DNA of 64,000 nt, from contig NZ_MINL01000001.1 of assembly GCF_001882345.1 (NCBI RefSeq), positions 2,565,705-2,629,704 on the forward strand, written 5' to 3'. The translations under genes were made by a program, and so were the position numbers. This DNA is from Halomonas sp. QHL1. GTDB lineage: Bacteria > Pseudomonadota > Gammaproteobacteria > Pseudomonadales > Halomonadaceae. Positions within the stretch are counted from its first letter, which is position 1; every line of letters begins with the position of its first letter. Of the stretch, positions 10,121 to 18,974 are shown piece after piece. Below the pieces are notes generated by a model, which saw only the letters and a program-made list of their open reading frames with translations, was not told the origin of the DNA and did no database searches.

Positions 10121-10462
10121 ATGGCGCCTCAAGACCGCATTAGCCGATTGGCCCAGCAGATTGGTGACCGTTTACAAAACGCCTCCCAGGCGCCGGAAGA
10201 TATTCAAAAGGGCGTGCAACAAGTCGTGCGTGGCGCCTTTGACCGCCTGGAGCTTGTCTCGCGGGAGGATTTCGACATTTTGATGGATGTACTGCAGCGC
10301 ACCCGTTCGCGGGTAGAGGCGTTAGAGCGCCAAGTCGCCAACCTTGAAGCAGCCGTTGAAGCCTCCACGGAATCCGCTGACACGCCAATGGAAGCAGAAG
10401 TACCGCCCACGCCCACTCCAGAGCCTTCTAGCCACCCGGATGAAGATGATAAACCCGCCTAA
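10121..10462 (+). CDS. ubiK: Ubiquinone biosynthesis accessory factor UbiK (BMFP family)
   Basis: This 113-residue protein belongs to the YqiC/BMFP family, now UbiK, which assists ubiquinone assembly with the Ubi lipid-binding complex. It has an N-terminal amphipathic helix (ISRLAQQIGDRLQ), the conserved LELVSREDFDILMDVLQRTR segment and a coiled coil (RVEALERQVANLEAAVEA, about residues 65-85), then an acidic proline-rich tail (about 86-113) that is longer than in E. coli. The start has AAGGAGAGAG 6-15 bases upstream. It is alone in its transcription unit, closed by a 12-bp hairpin. Confidence 0.85.
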   Translation: MAPQDRISRLAQQIGDRLQNASQAPEDIQKGVQQVVRGAFDRLELVSREDFDILMDVLQRTRSRVEALERQVANLEAAVEASTESADTPMEAEVPPTPTPEPSSHPDEDDKPA

Positions 10463-10475
10463 ACGTTAGAGCTCA

Positions 10476-10510
10476 TATCGGCAATAGCCTGCTTTCCTCT
10501 ATTGCCGATA
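10476..10510 (+). terminator. 12-bp hairpin after ubiK
   Basis: TATCGGCAATAG (10476-10487) and CTATTGCCGATA (10499-10510) are perfectly complementary across an 11-base loop, 14 bases after the ubiK stop. A run of C rather than T follows, so it is a strong structure but not a classical intrinsic terminator. Confidence 0.6.
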
Positions 10511-10586
10511 CCCCCACGGCTAGCACTGCTACCTCTAGATGATTTCTCGCGGATAATTTCTAGTGACCTCACTCAACCGATAAACA

Positions 10587-10604
10587 CGAATCAATATCAT
10601 TGAC
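10587..10604. promoter_or_regulatory. Possible Fur box upstream of the AraC regulator
   Basis: On the minus strand this reads GTCAATGATATTGATTCG, two adjacent NAT(A/T)AT-like hexamers (AATGAT-ATTGAT), the usual Fur pattern. It is about 240 bases before the regulator start. The rest of the 10463-10844 spacer shows no gene. Confidence 0.4.
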
Positions 10605-10844
10605 ATTTTGCCTGCCAATGGTACCTTCCTCGTATCACAGCCCTCTTCAAGCCCACTGCTAGCTTGTGAACGACGGCTTCAATAAGCCATGTCGACAAAG
10701 ATAGCGTGTAAGCACCAAGACAGGGCAAGCCTGCGTTGACTCAGCAACTCGATGGTAGTTGCCAGCACAGAACCTTTCTTACTGACGAATCACCTTAAGC
10801 ACCGATGCGCCAATTTGATGCACATCCATAAAGGCGCGAGCCCC

Positions 10845-11816
10845 ATGACCTCCATCGCCGCTCATCCAATTTCGGGCCCAAAGCCGCAACTCCTTACCTC
10901 CCAAACGTTGCAGCAGTTAGGGTTGCGCTTCGGTATCGATTACCGAATCGATGGCATATCTGCTGGGTTGGCGCCCGTCGCTCAAGGCAGTGTTCACGAT
11001 GTTAGCCTTCCCGATTCACTACACCTAACGCTCTCCGACCTGCAGGTAGAGCGCACCTACTGGTCAGCCTCTCGCCAATCGGTGCCCTGGTTTATTAGCG
11101 TGGTGCTGGAGGGCCATATTACTGCCTCCTTAGATAGCCAGTGCTTTGCATTAACAGCAGGCGATGGGTTGTGCGCCCACTTCAATTACCAGCACTCGCT
11201 CACCGTATGCCAGCCCGCGCAGTCACGCCTACGTACGGTAAACCTCGCCGTCCTCGCCACACAGCCCCATGGTCTCCCCTTACCACCCGCTAAGCCGCTG
11301 CTGCACCACTGGCGGCTGCCTGAATCGCTCATCAATGCTCTACGCGCCACCATTGATCACCCTGCCAGCGCCTGCCGACAACCGCTGGTATGGCAAGGGC
11401 TAGCGCTGCAACTACTCGGCCACGGTTTGCCGTTGGGCCCACAGCCGACGTTGGCGGCATACTCTGCATCTCAGCGCCCCAAAACTCGCTTAACCCCGCG
11501 TGACCGCCAGTGCCTTGAGCAGCTGCATCAGCGCATCGCCGACCAGCCAACGCTTACCTATTGTTTGAATGACTTGGCTCACGATGCGGCAATGAGCCCC
11601 AGCAGCCTGCGCCAGAAGTTTCGCGCCTGTTACGGCTATTCTGTGTTTGATCACCTTCGCCAGTGCCGCTTGGTGCTGGCGTATCGCGACCTGCAGCGCG
11701 GCTATAGCGTGCAGCAAACCGCTCACGCCTGTGGCTACCGCCACGCCACCAATTTTGCCACCGCCTTTAAGCGGGCTTTTGGCATTGCTCCCCATGAAGT
11801 ACTTAACCGTCACTAA
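10845..11816 (+). CDS. AraC-family regulator, PchR-like, of siderophore uptake
   Basis: This 323-residue transcription factor has an N-terminal sensing domain and a C-terminal double helix-turn-helix of the AraC/XylS type (LAHDAAMSPSSLRQKF and the second helix pair ending TNFATAFKRAFGIAPHE). It lies directly upstream of a TonB-dependent siderophore receptor, matching PchR/AlcR-type regulators that activate receptor genes when their ferric siderophore is present. The ATG at 10845 is preferred over an in-frame start at 10752 because the longer N terminus has no matching character; the ribosome site (AAAGG) is modest, so the start is not firm. Function class is sure; the ligand is inferred from context. 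Confidence 0.82.
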   Translation: MTSIAAHPISGPKPQLLTSQTLQQLGLRFGIDYRIDGISAGLAPVAQGSVHDVSLPDSLHLTLSDLQVERTYWSASRQSVPWFISVVLEGHITASLDSQCFALTAGDGLCAHFNYQHSLTVCQPAQSRLRTVNLAVLATQPHGLPLPPAKPLLHHWRLPESLINALRATIDHPASACRQPLVWQGLALQLLGHGLPLGPQPTLAAYSASQRPKTRLTPRDRQCLEQLHQRIADQPTLTYCLNDLAHDAAMSPSSLRQKFRACYGYSVFDHLRQCRLVLAYRDLQRGYSVQQTAHACGYRHATNFATAFKRAFGIAPHEVLNRH

Positions 11817-11922
11817 GACCGCTGCGTTATTTTTGGAGCGATAAGCTCCTCTGTTGGACGGTTTTTGGCACTACGCATACCCCTTTTGCCATTTCGCATA
11901 CCTTTCATCCGCGATTAAGCGC

Positions 11923-11961
11923 AATAATTCTCATTAACACATCGGTTAATTGATTCTTATT
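11923..11961. promoter_or_regulatory. Tandem Fur-box-like sites before the TonB receptor
   Basis: AATAATTCTCATTAAC (11923-11938; GTTAATGAGAATTATT on the other strand) matches the Fur 19-mer well, and ATTGATTCTTATTG (11949-11962) is a second partial copy. They lie 13-52 bases before the receptor start, where Fur would block transcription when iron is plentiful. Confidence 0.65.
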
Positions 11962-11974
11962 GCAGGTACTTCCC

Positions 11975-14098
11975 ATGTCCTTTACCCCTCACCGCTTTTT
12001 AAACGCCCCGTTCTTACTGCGTTCTCCACTCAGTGCCGCCGTTATCGCCGCACTGGCGGTATCTCCGCTGTACGCTCAAGAAAGCACAGAGCTGGGAACT
12101 GTCACGGTCACTGCCCAACAAGCCGCCACAAAAGTGGAAACGCCCACCATCGAAATACCCCAGAGCGTGTCAACAATCACCCGCGAGCAGATGGATAACC
12201 GCGGAGTGAGTACCGTGCAACGCGCCACCGACTACACACCCGGCGTCTACAGCAACCAAATTGGCGCCTCCAACCGCTTTGATTACCTTGTACTGCGCGG
12301 GTTTTCTGACGGCAGCTTGAGCAACACCTTTTTGGATGGCCTCAAGGTCATGGGCGACGCTAACTCTCATAGCAGTATGCGCATCGACCCATGGTTTTTA
12401 GAAAGCATTGAAGTAGTGCGTGGGCCCGCCTCGGTGCTCTATGGACGCGCCTCCCCTGGCGGTGTGGTCGCCCTAAACAGCAAGCGTCCAGAGTTCGAAC
12501 AGAGCGGTGAGCTGCGTTTTCGGGTGGGCAATAATAACCAGCGTAGTGCCGCTTTTGACCTCACCAGGCCTATTGGCGAAGAGCAGCGGGTGGCCTTTCG
12601 CCTAACCGGCATAGCCAGCGCCGCGGATACCCAGTTCGGCCCGGCAGAAGAGCAGCGCTACGCCTTTGCGCCGCGGCTAACCTGGGACATCACCGAAGAC
12701 ACCAGCCTAACCCTAGAAGCCTACCTGCAGAATGAGCCAGAAGGCGGCTACCACTCCGGCGTACCCTATGAGGGGGCCGTGGTTGCCCATAATGACCGCA
12801 AGATCAGCAACAACTTCTTTGATGGTGAAGAGGATTACGACGCCTACGAGCGCACCCAACGCATGGTCGGCTACGCCCTTGAGCACCGCTTCAACGACCA
12901 GGTGACCGGCCGCCAGTTGATGCGCTACCTCAATGCCGACGTGGTGCTCAATCAGGTCTACGGCTTTGGCTGGACTTCACCGACCTCTGATGAGCTCACT
13001 CGCTACTACTCCGGCAGCGATGAATCGCTGGAAGCCTGGACGCTCGAAAACCAGTTAGAAGCCAACATTAGCAGCGGCTTTATGGATCACACGCTGCTGT
13101 TCGGAGTGGATTACCAGCAGCGGGAAAACGAGGTGTCATGGCCTTCGGGCGTCTTTCCTGCCATTGACGCCTTTAACCCTGTGTATGGCGCAGACCCTAG
13201 CGCCCCGCTTTATCAGCCATTGGGCGAACGCCATGAGATCGACCAGACCGGGGTTTACCTACAAGACCAGATAGCCCTCGATAACTGGCGCTTTACCTTG
13301 GGCGGCCGATACGACTGGGTTAATATCGACAATACCAACCGCGATAGCGGGGATACCAGCTCCCTCAACGATACCCAGTTCAGTGGCCGTGCCGGAATGG
13401 TCTACCTATTCGATAACGGCATCGCGCCCTACCTGAGCTACTCCACCGCCTTTACCCCCACCAGTTTCGTGGATGAGAATGGCGATCTGCTTCAACCGAT
13501 GGAAGGCGAACAGTTGGAAACCGGCGTCAAATTCCAACCAAACGGCGGCGCCAGCCAGTACAGCGCCGCGCTGTTCCTCATCAGCCAGGAGAATGTGGCC
13601 ACCAAAGAGCAGCCCACCGACCCTTACCGCGCCGTGGGTGAAATCGAATCCCAAGGACTGGAGCTGGAAGCGCAAACCCAGCTAACGGATACTCTCTCGC
13701 TCCAGGCAGGCTACAGCTTCACCGATATCACCTACGCCAAAAGCGATGACGGCAACCAGGGCAATAACGCCATTTACTCCCCTCGGCACCAAGTACAGCT
13801 CTGGGGCCACTACAAGGCCAACGACGGCTGGCTAAACGGCGTGGATATGGGTGTCGGCGTACGCCACTACGCGGATATCGCCGCTGACCGAGCTAATACC
13901 GAAACCGTGCCCGACTACACCCTGGTGGATGCCACCATTGGCTACGACCTAAGCCAACTCGGCGTTGAAGGCGTCGAAACACGCTTAAACGTGAACAACC
14001 TGCTGGATAAAGAGTACGTGGCCTCCTGCAATTCTCTGGAGTACTGCTACTTCGGCGCCGAGCGTGGTGTAACCGGCAGCGTGCACTATCGTTTCTAA
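11975..14098 (+). CDS. TonB-dependent ferric siderophore receptor
   Basis: This outer-membrane receptor of about 707 residues imports a ferric siderophore using TonB energy. It shows a signal peptide ending LAVSPLYA, a TonB-box-like segment (TVTVTAQQ) close to the mature N terminus, a plug domain (RATDYTPGVYSNQIGASNRFDYLVLRGF to VLYGRASPGG), and a 22-strand barrel with the usual LEAEAQTQL and NVNNLLDKEYV segments, ending in the terminal Phe of outer-membrane proteins. It is of the FhuA/FpvA-like siderophore receptor type. The ATG at 11975 gives a proper signal peptide; a TTG start at 11960 is possible. Regulated by the upstream AraC protein and probably Fur. Confidence 0.92.
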   Translation: MSFTPHRFLNAPFLLRSPLSAAVIAALAVSPLYAQESTELGTVTVTAQQAATKVETPTIEIPQSVSTITREQMDNRGVSTVQRATDYTPGVYSNQIGASNRFDYLVLRGFSDGSLSNTFLDGLKVMGDANSHSSMRIDPWFLESIEVVRGPASVLYGRASPGGVVALNSKRPEFEQSGELRFRVGNNNQRSAAFDLTRPIGEEQRVAFRLTGIASAADTQFGPAEEQRYAFAPRLTWDITEDTSLTLEAYLQNEPEGGYHSGVPYEGAVVAHNDRKISNNFFDGEEDYDAYERTQRMVGYALEHRFNDQVTGRQLMRYLNADVVLNQVYGFGWTSPTSDELTRYYSGSDESLEAWTLENQLEANISSGFMDHTLLFGVDYQQRENEVSWPSGVFPAIDAFNPVYGADPSAPLYQPLGERHEIDQTGVYLQDQIALDNWRFTLGGRYDWVNIDNTNRDSGDTSSLNDTQFSGRAGMVYLFDNGIAPYLSYSTAFTPTSFVDENGDLLQPMEGEQLETGVKFQPNGGASQYSAALFLISQENVATKEQPTDPYRAVGEIESQGLELEAQTQLTDTLSLQAGYSFTDITYAKSDDGNQGNNAIYSPRHQVQLWGHYKANDGWLNGVDMGVGVRHYADIAADRANTETVPDYTLVDATIGYDLSQLGVEGVETRLNVNNLLDKEYVASCNSLEYCYFGAERGVTGSVHYRF

Positions 14099-14128
14099 CT
14101 ATTCTCTCTAGGCATTATTAAGTGCTTG

Positions 14129-14166
14129 AACCCGCCCAGGCCACCGCGCCTGGGTAGGTTTTTCTT
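14129..14166 (+). terminator. Intrinsic terminator after the TonB receptor
   Basis: CCCAGGC (14135-14141) pairs with GCCTGGG (14148-14154), extended by AACC/GGTT arms, and is followed by TTTTTC. Confidence 0.85.
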
Positions 14167-14241
14167 TGAGCGCATGTTTGCAAACAATAAATATTATCGT
14201 TTAAATACATCTCTTATTTTTCTGGATGGCCTCTCACCACC

Positions 14242-15129
14242 ATGCGCCACACCAACCTGCTCTCTTTGCTCGCGCGCTGCGGGCTGTTCGTCGTTTGTAT
14301 GCTGACCGTTGCTACCGCCCACGCCCAGTGGGCAACGGTGGACTGGACCATCGCCGAAACCCTGTTAGCGATCAATGCGCCTGTCAGCAGCGTTGCTCAG
14401 CAGAGCGATTATCACCAGTGGGTGGGCGAGCCGCACATACCCGACAACGTCACCGATATGGGGCTACGCACCCAGCCTAATTTAGAACTTTTGGCCCAAG
14501 TCCCCCCCAAACAAACGCTAATCTCACCCATGTTCGCTGGTTTGAAGCCACGCTTGGAGAGAATCGCCCCGGTTACCTCGTTCGCGCTCTACTCTCCCGG
14601 CACCAATACCTGGCAAGAGATGCAAACCCTGACCCGACAGCTAGGCGAATTAACCGAGCGGCAGCCCCAAGCAGAAGAACTAATTGAAGAAACCCAAGCT
14701 TTGATGACCAGGCTGCGCGAATCCCGGCCCCTCTCACAGTCAAAAATCGCGCCGCTCTTGATGGTGCAGTTTATGGATGCCCGTCACGTGCGGGTGTTTG
14801 GGGAGAACAGCTTATATAACGCGGTGCTTGAACAACTGGCGCTGCCCAATGCCTGGGATCAGCCCACCAATGCCTGGGGGTTTGCGCTGGTGGGGATTGA
14901 AGCGCTGGCGCGCTACCCCGAAGCAACGCTGGTGATCATCGACCCGCTGCCCGCCGGGGTCGAAGAGCAGCTTGCAAAAAGCGGCTTGTGGCAGCAACTC
15001 CCCAGCGTTAAACACGACAATCTGGTTCACTTGCCGCCCGCCTGGAGCTTCGGTGCACTCCCCTCCGCCCAGCGTTTTGCCCAGGAACTGATTACTGCGC
15101 TAGAAGCAGATCCTGCGGTTAGTAACTAA
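14242..15129 (+). CDS. Periplasmic iron-siderophore binding protein, FhuD-like
   Basis: This 295-residue protein has a signal peptide (cleavage after AHA, about residue 28) and the helical-backbone binding-protein fold of the FhuD/FecB class: a TIAETLLAINAPVSSV first strand-helix, GLRTQPNLELLAQVPPKQTLIS, a long interdomain helix around residues 125-170, and a C-terminal FGALPSAQRFAQEL segment. It would deliver the ferric siderophore taken up by the upstream receptor to an inner-membrane permease. The permease (FhuB-like) and ATPase (FhuC-like) genes are not here; the next gene is comM. It is separated from the receptor by a terminator, so it may have its own promoter in the AT-rich 75-base stretch before it. 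Confidence 0.85.
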   Translation: MRHTNLLSLLARCGLFVVCMLTVATAHAQWATVDWTIAETLLAINAPVSSVAQQSDYHQWVGEPHIPDNVTDMGLRTQPNLELLAQVPPKQTLISPMFAGLKPRLERIAPVTSFALYSPGTNTWQEMQTLTRQLGELTERQPQAEELIEETQALMTRLRESRPLSQSKIAPLLMVQFMDARHVRVFGENSLYNAVLEQLALPNAWDQPTNAWGFALVGIEALARYPEATLVIIDPLPAGVEEQLAKSGLWQQLPSVKHDNLVHLPPAWSFGALPSAQRFAQELITALEADPAVSN

Positions 15130-15254
15130 GTCGGCAAGTAAAAACCGTGACGCTACCAAAGCGTTCTTAATTACGATAGGTTAAGCACTTAAGATTAAAT
15201 AGCTTCTGCTTACATTGGGTTAAAGCTTTTAGCAAACAACAGCGAGGGAGTGCA

Positions 15255-16219
15255 ATGACGCTAGCCATTGTAGCCACGCGGGCAGGCGTAGGTTTAGATG
15301 CACCGACGGTGCATGTTGAGGTGCATCTGGCCAACGGCTTGCCGGGCCTGACGCTAGTGGGCTTGCCAGAAACGGCGGTAAAAGAGAGCCGCGAACGGGT
15401 GCGCAGTGCGCTAGTCAATGCGGGTTTCGATTTTCCCAATACCCGCCGTATTACCTTAAACCTCGCCCCCGCTGATCTGCCTAAAGAGGGTGGCCGTTTT
15501 GATCTGCCCATTGCACTAGGTATTTTGGCCGCCTCCGGGCAAATTCCGGTGGAAGCGTTAGAAGGCATGGAGTGTGCTGGCGAGTTAGCCCTGGATGGCA
15601 AACTGCGCGCCGTGCCTGGAATACTCCCTTTTGCCCTGGCCACACGGCGGGCAAAGAAAGCGTTGATTGTTCCCCGCGACTGCGCCGATGAAGCAGCTCT
15701 GGCAGGCGATTTGCCGGTGTTGCCTGCGGACACTCTCTGGCAAGTCGTGGCGCACTTACTTGATCAAGAGAAGATTCCTCCGCACAAGCTCAGCGCCTCG
15801 GTAAAAACCACCGCCCCAGTGGATGACCTCGCCGATGTGCGCGGCCAGCAGCAGGCGCGCCGTGCGCTGGAAGTCGCTGCCGCCGGTGGCCATAACCTGC
15901 TATTCGCAGGCCCGCCGGGTACCGGCAAAACCATGCTGGCCAGCCGCCTGCCGGGTATTCTGCCGCCGCTTTCCGAAGAGGATGCCCTGGAAGTCGCTGC
16001 CGTGCGTTCGGTTTGCGGGCTACCGCTGGAAGCCGACTGGGGTAAGCGGCCATTTAGGCAGCCACACCACAGCGCCAGCGGCGCCGCCCTGGTTGGTGGC
16101 GGTTCAAAACCCAAACCCGGCGAGATATCCCTTGCTCACCACGGCGTGCTGTTCTTGGACGAACTGCCGGAGTTTTCCCGTCACGTGCTAGAGGTGCTCC
16201 GCCAGCCGCTGGAGAATGG
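15255..16219 (+). pseudogene. comM: comM, 5' part (interrupted by the integrated element)
   Basis: These 321 codons and two bases of codon 322 encode the N-terminal two thirds of ComM (YifB, Mg-chelatase-like AAA+ helicase), which promotes branch migration during integration of transformed DNA. Visible are the N-terminal fold [29 protein letters not shown], the Walker A GPPGTGKT (about residues 218-225) and the Walker [15 protein letters not shown] (about 298-311). The frame runs into a stop (16221-16223) created by the element immediately after LENG. Joining base 16219 to base 22767 restores the frame through GEIHLARAS, giving 502 residues, a normal ComM length. Disrupted but reversible if the element excises. 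Confidence 0.93.
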
Positions 16220-16230
16220 GTGATATGATT
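16211..16230. other. attL: left junction of the integrated element in comM
   Basis: comM sequence GGAGAATGG meets element sequence GTGATATG. The trinucleotide TGG (16217-16219) is shared with the right junction at 22764-22766; a 2-base GG crossover is the expected type for a large serine recombinase. The join rule is inferred from restored comM codons (Asn-Gly-Glu-Ile-His). Confidence 0.8.
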
Positions 16231-16270
16231 ACCAAACTTTTTCTAGCTCATTGGCTTAGGAACCCAGCCC

Positions 16271-17974
16271 ATGCCTACAGCTTATGCTTACGTTCGGTAC
16301 TCATCCGCCATTCAAGCCGATGGAGACAGCATTGAACGACAGACAACACCGCTAGCCCTGTTCTCAAAGCGTTTCGGTGTTGAAATCGCCCAGACCTTCA
16401 TAGACGAAGGGGTCTCCAGCTTCAAAGGCGACAACATTAAACGTGGTCGATTCCGCGACATACTCGAAATGATCGAGAGTGGAGAAATAAGGTCAGGCAG
16501 TTTTCTGGTGATCGAGAGCATTGACCGGATCTCGCGCCAGCAGATGGACGAGACAGCGACACAGCTTTACGAAATTCTCAAGAAGGGAATCAACATATAT
16601 ACCACCGCAGATGAGCGGTTATATTCGATTAAGGATAAGAAAAAAGACTTAGAAAATTACATGATGATTGGCTTGATTGCGAAACGAGCCAACGAAGAAA
16701 GCGAGATGAAAAGCCGTCGTCGCAAATCGGCTTGGCGCCGGGCAAAACGGGCGGTCAAGGAAGACAATAAGATTTTCAACACATCGAATAACACCCCCTA
16801 TGGTTTGCGGGTTGTAGACGGTAAGTTTGAAATCGTGGAGGAAGAAGCGAAGGAAATCCGCGACATATTCGACCGCCTGAAATACCAAGGGGTATTAACC
16901 ACAATCCGCGAAGTTAATAAGTATTCTAAGCGAAAATGGGCCAATCGAACCGTCCATATGATGCTAGAAAGCAAATATGTCATCGGGGTTTATCGCTCCC
17001 AGCGCCGTGAAAACGGAAAGAAGGTTTTCGAGGAAAATATCGAAGGGTATTACCCCGAAATCATTAGTGCTAAGGACTACTACGAAGCCGTAGGAGCCAT
17101 GAAAAAGCGGGCTAGTAAAACCCATTATGGGAACGAAAGCACTGGAAGCCTGAACATATTCAAGCACTGCATAAAATGCGAAAAATGCGGTCAATCAATG
17201 AGGTTTTATCGCGGTAAAAACTCACAAGGCAAGCAGTTTGCCTATGTTGCTTGTGAAACAAAAAAAGAGTTTGGAAGCCAAAAATGCAAAGAACAGGTGT
17301 TCCGTTTTGATTATGCCGTTGGCACATTGCTGAAATACCTACGTGGAATGTATTACCAACATCTTGAAGGTTTGGATTATGCGCCGAGCCTTGGCAATAC
17401 CGACCATTTACCCTCTGATGAAAACACGAGGATACTGGAACAGAATCTACCCACCCAGGCACCCCCTGAAAGCTTACAGAAGGCCGATGGGCTGTTTCTT
17501 GATATGATGAGAAGGGTAGAGACTGGAAACGTCTCAGAAGTGGAAAATAAACAGCGTGAGCTAGCACAGGCTAAATCAAAGCTTGCTAATCTTATCGAGT
17601 CGGTTGAAGCCTTCGGTGGAAAAATCCCCACACATATTATGAAGTCGCTGGGCGAGACTGAGGAAAATGTTGAAGCTCTTGAAAAAGAGCTAAACACAAT
17701 GGAGGCAACCAAGGCTGAAAGCTTGGATATTATCCATTTTGATGAGTTTCTTGAATTACTTCACAGCGAACGAGGCAGGCAACGAATTAACCGCTTTTTT
17801 AAAGATGGTGACTATAAGTTTTATTTTAAATATGACAAAGGCTTTAGAACCGTTTACATGGCAATTAAGCGAAATAATGAAATTGTTGGCAGGAACGGCG
17901 AAAGCTTCACACTGCATCACCCGCTTTTGAGAGACTTTGGGATCAAGAATTATAATGATTTAGGGGTTAAATAA
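16271..17974 (+). CDS. Large serine recombinase (integrase)
   Basis: This 567-residue site-specific recombinase integrates and excises the element. The N-terminal resolvase domain opens YAYVRYSSAIQADGDSIERQ with the likely nucleophile Ser11 in the Y-x-R-x-S motif, followed by the conserved FIDEGVSSFKGDN and SLDRI-like IESIDRISR strands. Next come the recombinase domain (about 180-290), a zinc ribbon with Cys300-Cys303 and a second Cys pair around 325-338, and a coiled coil (about 425-480) typical of large serine integrases. It lies 52 bases inside the left junction, as usual for such integrases. AGGA precedes the ATG. A bidirectional terminator follows the stop. No recombination directionality factor is recognised in the element. 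Confidence 0.93.
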   Translation: MPTAYAYVRYSSAIQADGDSIERQTTPLALFSKRFGVEIAQTFIDEGVSSFKGDNIKRGRFRDILEMIESGEIRSGSFLVIESIDRISRQQMDETATQLYEILKKGINIYTTADERLYSIKDKKKDLENYMMIGLIAKRANEESEMKSRRRKSAWRRAKRAVKEDNKIFNTSNNTPYGLRVVDGKFEIVEEEAKEIRDIFDRLKYQGVLTTIREVNKYSKRKWANRTVHMMLESKYVIGVYRSQRRENGKKVFEENIEGYYPEIISAKDYYEAVGAMKKRASKTHYGNESTGSLNIFKHCIKCEKCGQSMRFYRGKNSQGKQFAYVACETKKEFGSQKCKEQVFRFDYAVGTLLKYLRGMYYQHLEGLDYAPSLGNTDHLPSDENTRILEQNLPTQAPPESLQKADGLFLDMMRRVETGNVSEVENKQRELAQAKSKLANLIESVEAFGGKIPTHIMKSLGETEENVEALEKELNTMEATKAESLDIIHFDEFLELLHSERGRQRINRFFKDGDYKFYFKYDKGFRTVYMAIKRNNEIVGRNGESFTLHHPLLRDFGIKNYNDLGVK

Positions 17975-17979
17975 TGAAA

Positions 17980-18006
17980 ACGCCAGCTTAATCGCTGGCG
18001 TATTTT
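17980..18006. terminator. Bidirectional terminator between recombinase and kfrA-like gene
   Basis: ACGCCAGC (17980-17987) and GCTGGCGT (17994-18001) with loop TTAATC, followed by ATTTTT on the plus strand and preceded by A-rich bases. The same 19-base core recurs in inverted orientation at 20731-20749. Confidence 0.85.
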
Positions 18007-18585
18007 TCAGTTGGCAACTTTTTGTTTTCCATTTTGAAGAATGCTTCTCATTTCTGATTCTCTTTCTTCAGACTTAGCTAACTGATGAGTAAGATTTTTT
18101 TCAGAAGCCTCCAAAACAGCTATTCTTTGACTTAGCTGATTTATTTTATTCGATAAAATTTTATTTTCTTCATTTGATTTACCAACTTCACTTTCTAAAG
18201 TCGTTATTTCTGCTAGATTCTGCTCTGCTTCTTTTTCCAATATTTCAACGGCTTCCCTAGATTCCGAAGCTTCTTCCTCTAACCTCTCCCTAGTCTCTTG
18301 AAGGACTTTTCTATCTTCATTCAGCTTGTCGTTGGCTAGATGAGTGGCCTCTTTCCAAACTGATGAAATTAAAATTTTAACTTTTTCATCTAGTGAATCA
18401 GGTATTTCAACTTCAATAAAACTATTATCGGTTTCCTGTGCTTCCCGCCAGATTTTCATAGCTTGGCCTATTGTGGAGAAGCTCCCGCTTCCTAACTCAT
18501 TGCGAACAGCATTTAAAGTTGGCTTTATACCTTTATCAGATAACTGGTTAGCTATTTCGTGTATACGTTCGTTTGTTATATTCAT
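18007..18585 (-). CDS. KfrA-like DNA-binding protein with long coiled coil
   Basis: This 192-residue protein starts with a KfrA-type N-terminal DNA-binding domain (ERIHEIANQLSDKGIKPTLNAVRNELGSGSFSTIGQAMKIWREA, residues 6-50) followed by a continuous alpha-helical coiled coil rich in Glu/Lys (about 75-185). KfrA proteins of plasmids are autoregulators thought to help stable inheritance. The ATG at 18585 has AGAGGTAATAAAT upstream; the in-frame region up to 18669 is an operator rather than protein. A perfect 15-bp inverted repeat lies just before the start, consistent with self-repression. The gene is transcribed away from the mob genes. Confidence 0.85.
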   Translation of the reverse strand: MNITNERIHEIANQLSDKGIKPTLNAVRNELGSGSFSTIGQAMKIWREAQETDNSFIEVEIPDSLDEKVKILISSVWKEATHLANDKLNEDRKVLQETRERLEEEASESREAVEILEKEAEQNLAEITTLESEVGKSNEENKILSNKINQLSQRIAVLEASEKNLTHQLAKSEERESEMRSILQNGKQKVAN

Positions 18586-18597
18586 ATTTATTACCTC

Positions 18598-18652
18598 TTG
18601 TATTATTTGTATTGTTGTAGTATTTGTATGGTACAACATACAAATAATACAA
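18598..18652. promoter_or_regulatory. Inverted-repeat operator before the kfrA-like gene
   Basis: TTGTATTATTTGTAT (18598-18612) and its exact complement ATACAAATAATACAA (18638-18652) flank a 25-base spacer that itself contains GTTGTA...TACAAC and a third TATTTGTAT copy. It starts 13 bases upstream of the gene. Binding by the KfrA-like protein is inference from KfrA autoregulation elsewhere. Confidence 0.65.
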
Positions 18653-18974
18653 ACAATAAGACTTGTCATTTTTTTAACATTATTAACATTACTCGCGCAA
18701 AAAATTAAAACTTAAAAACATTAAACACCAGTAAATAAATCAGACTCCAGCACTCAATAACTAAACAAAACCGGATTAAACATATAAGTATGTTATAATG
18801 TTTAAAGTTTGGTTTTAACTACTAAGCGAGCATACACAGGGGGCACTCGCTCCGCTCATTTCCCTGTGATTCTCGCAAAGGGGCTCCGCCCCCTTGACCC
18901 CCAAAAACCAAACCCAAAAAAACACCCCAAAACCGGCGGAAAATGGAGAATAAATTTTATTTCAGGAGGATTAA
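18653..18974. other. Candidate oriT region upstream of mobC
   Basis: This non-coding stretch has three inverted repeats immediately before the mob operon: AGCGAG/CTCGCT (18825-18830, 18846-18851), CACAGGG/CCCTGTG (18835-18841, 18862-18868) and AAGGGG/CCCCTT (18878-18883, 18890-18895), the last followed by a C-rich then A-rich strand. In ColE1-like plasmids oriT lies next to mobC/mbeC, so this is the best place for the transfer origin. The nick site cannot be identified by eye. The rest is AT-rich with no gene; a short open frame over 18809-19027 has no coding character. Confidence 0.5.

Noticed and set aside
18344..18715. 123-codon plus-strand open frame across the kfrA-like gene and its operator
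   Set aside because: Low-complexity hydrophobic end and complete overlap with a better-supported gene and regulatory repeats.
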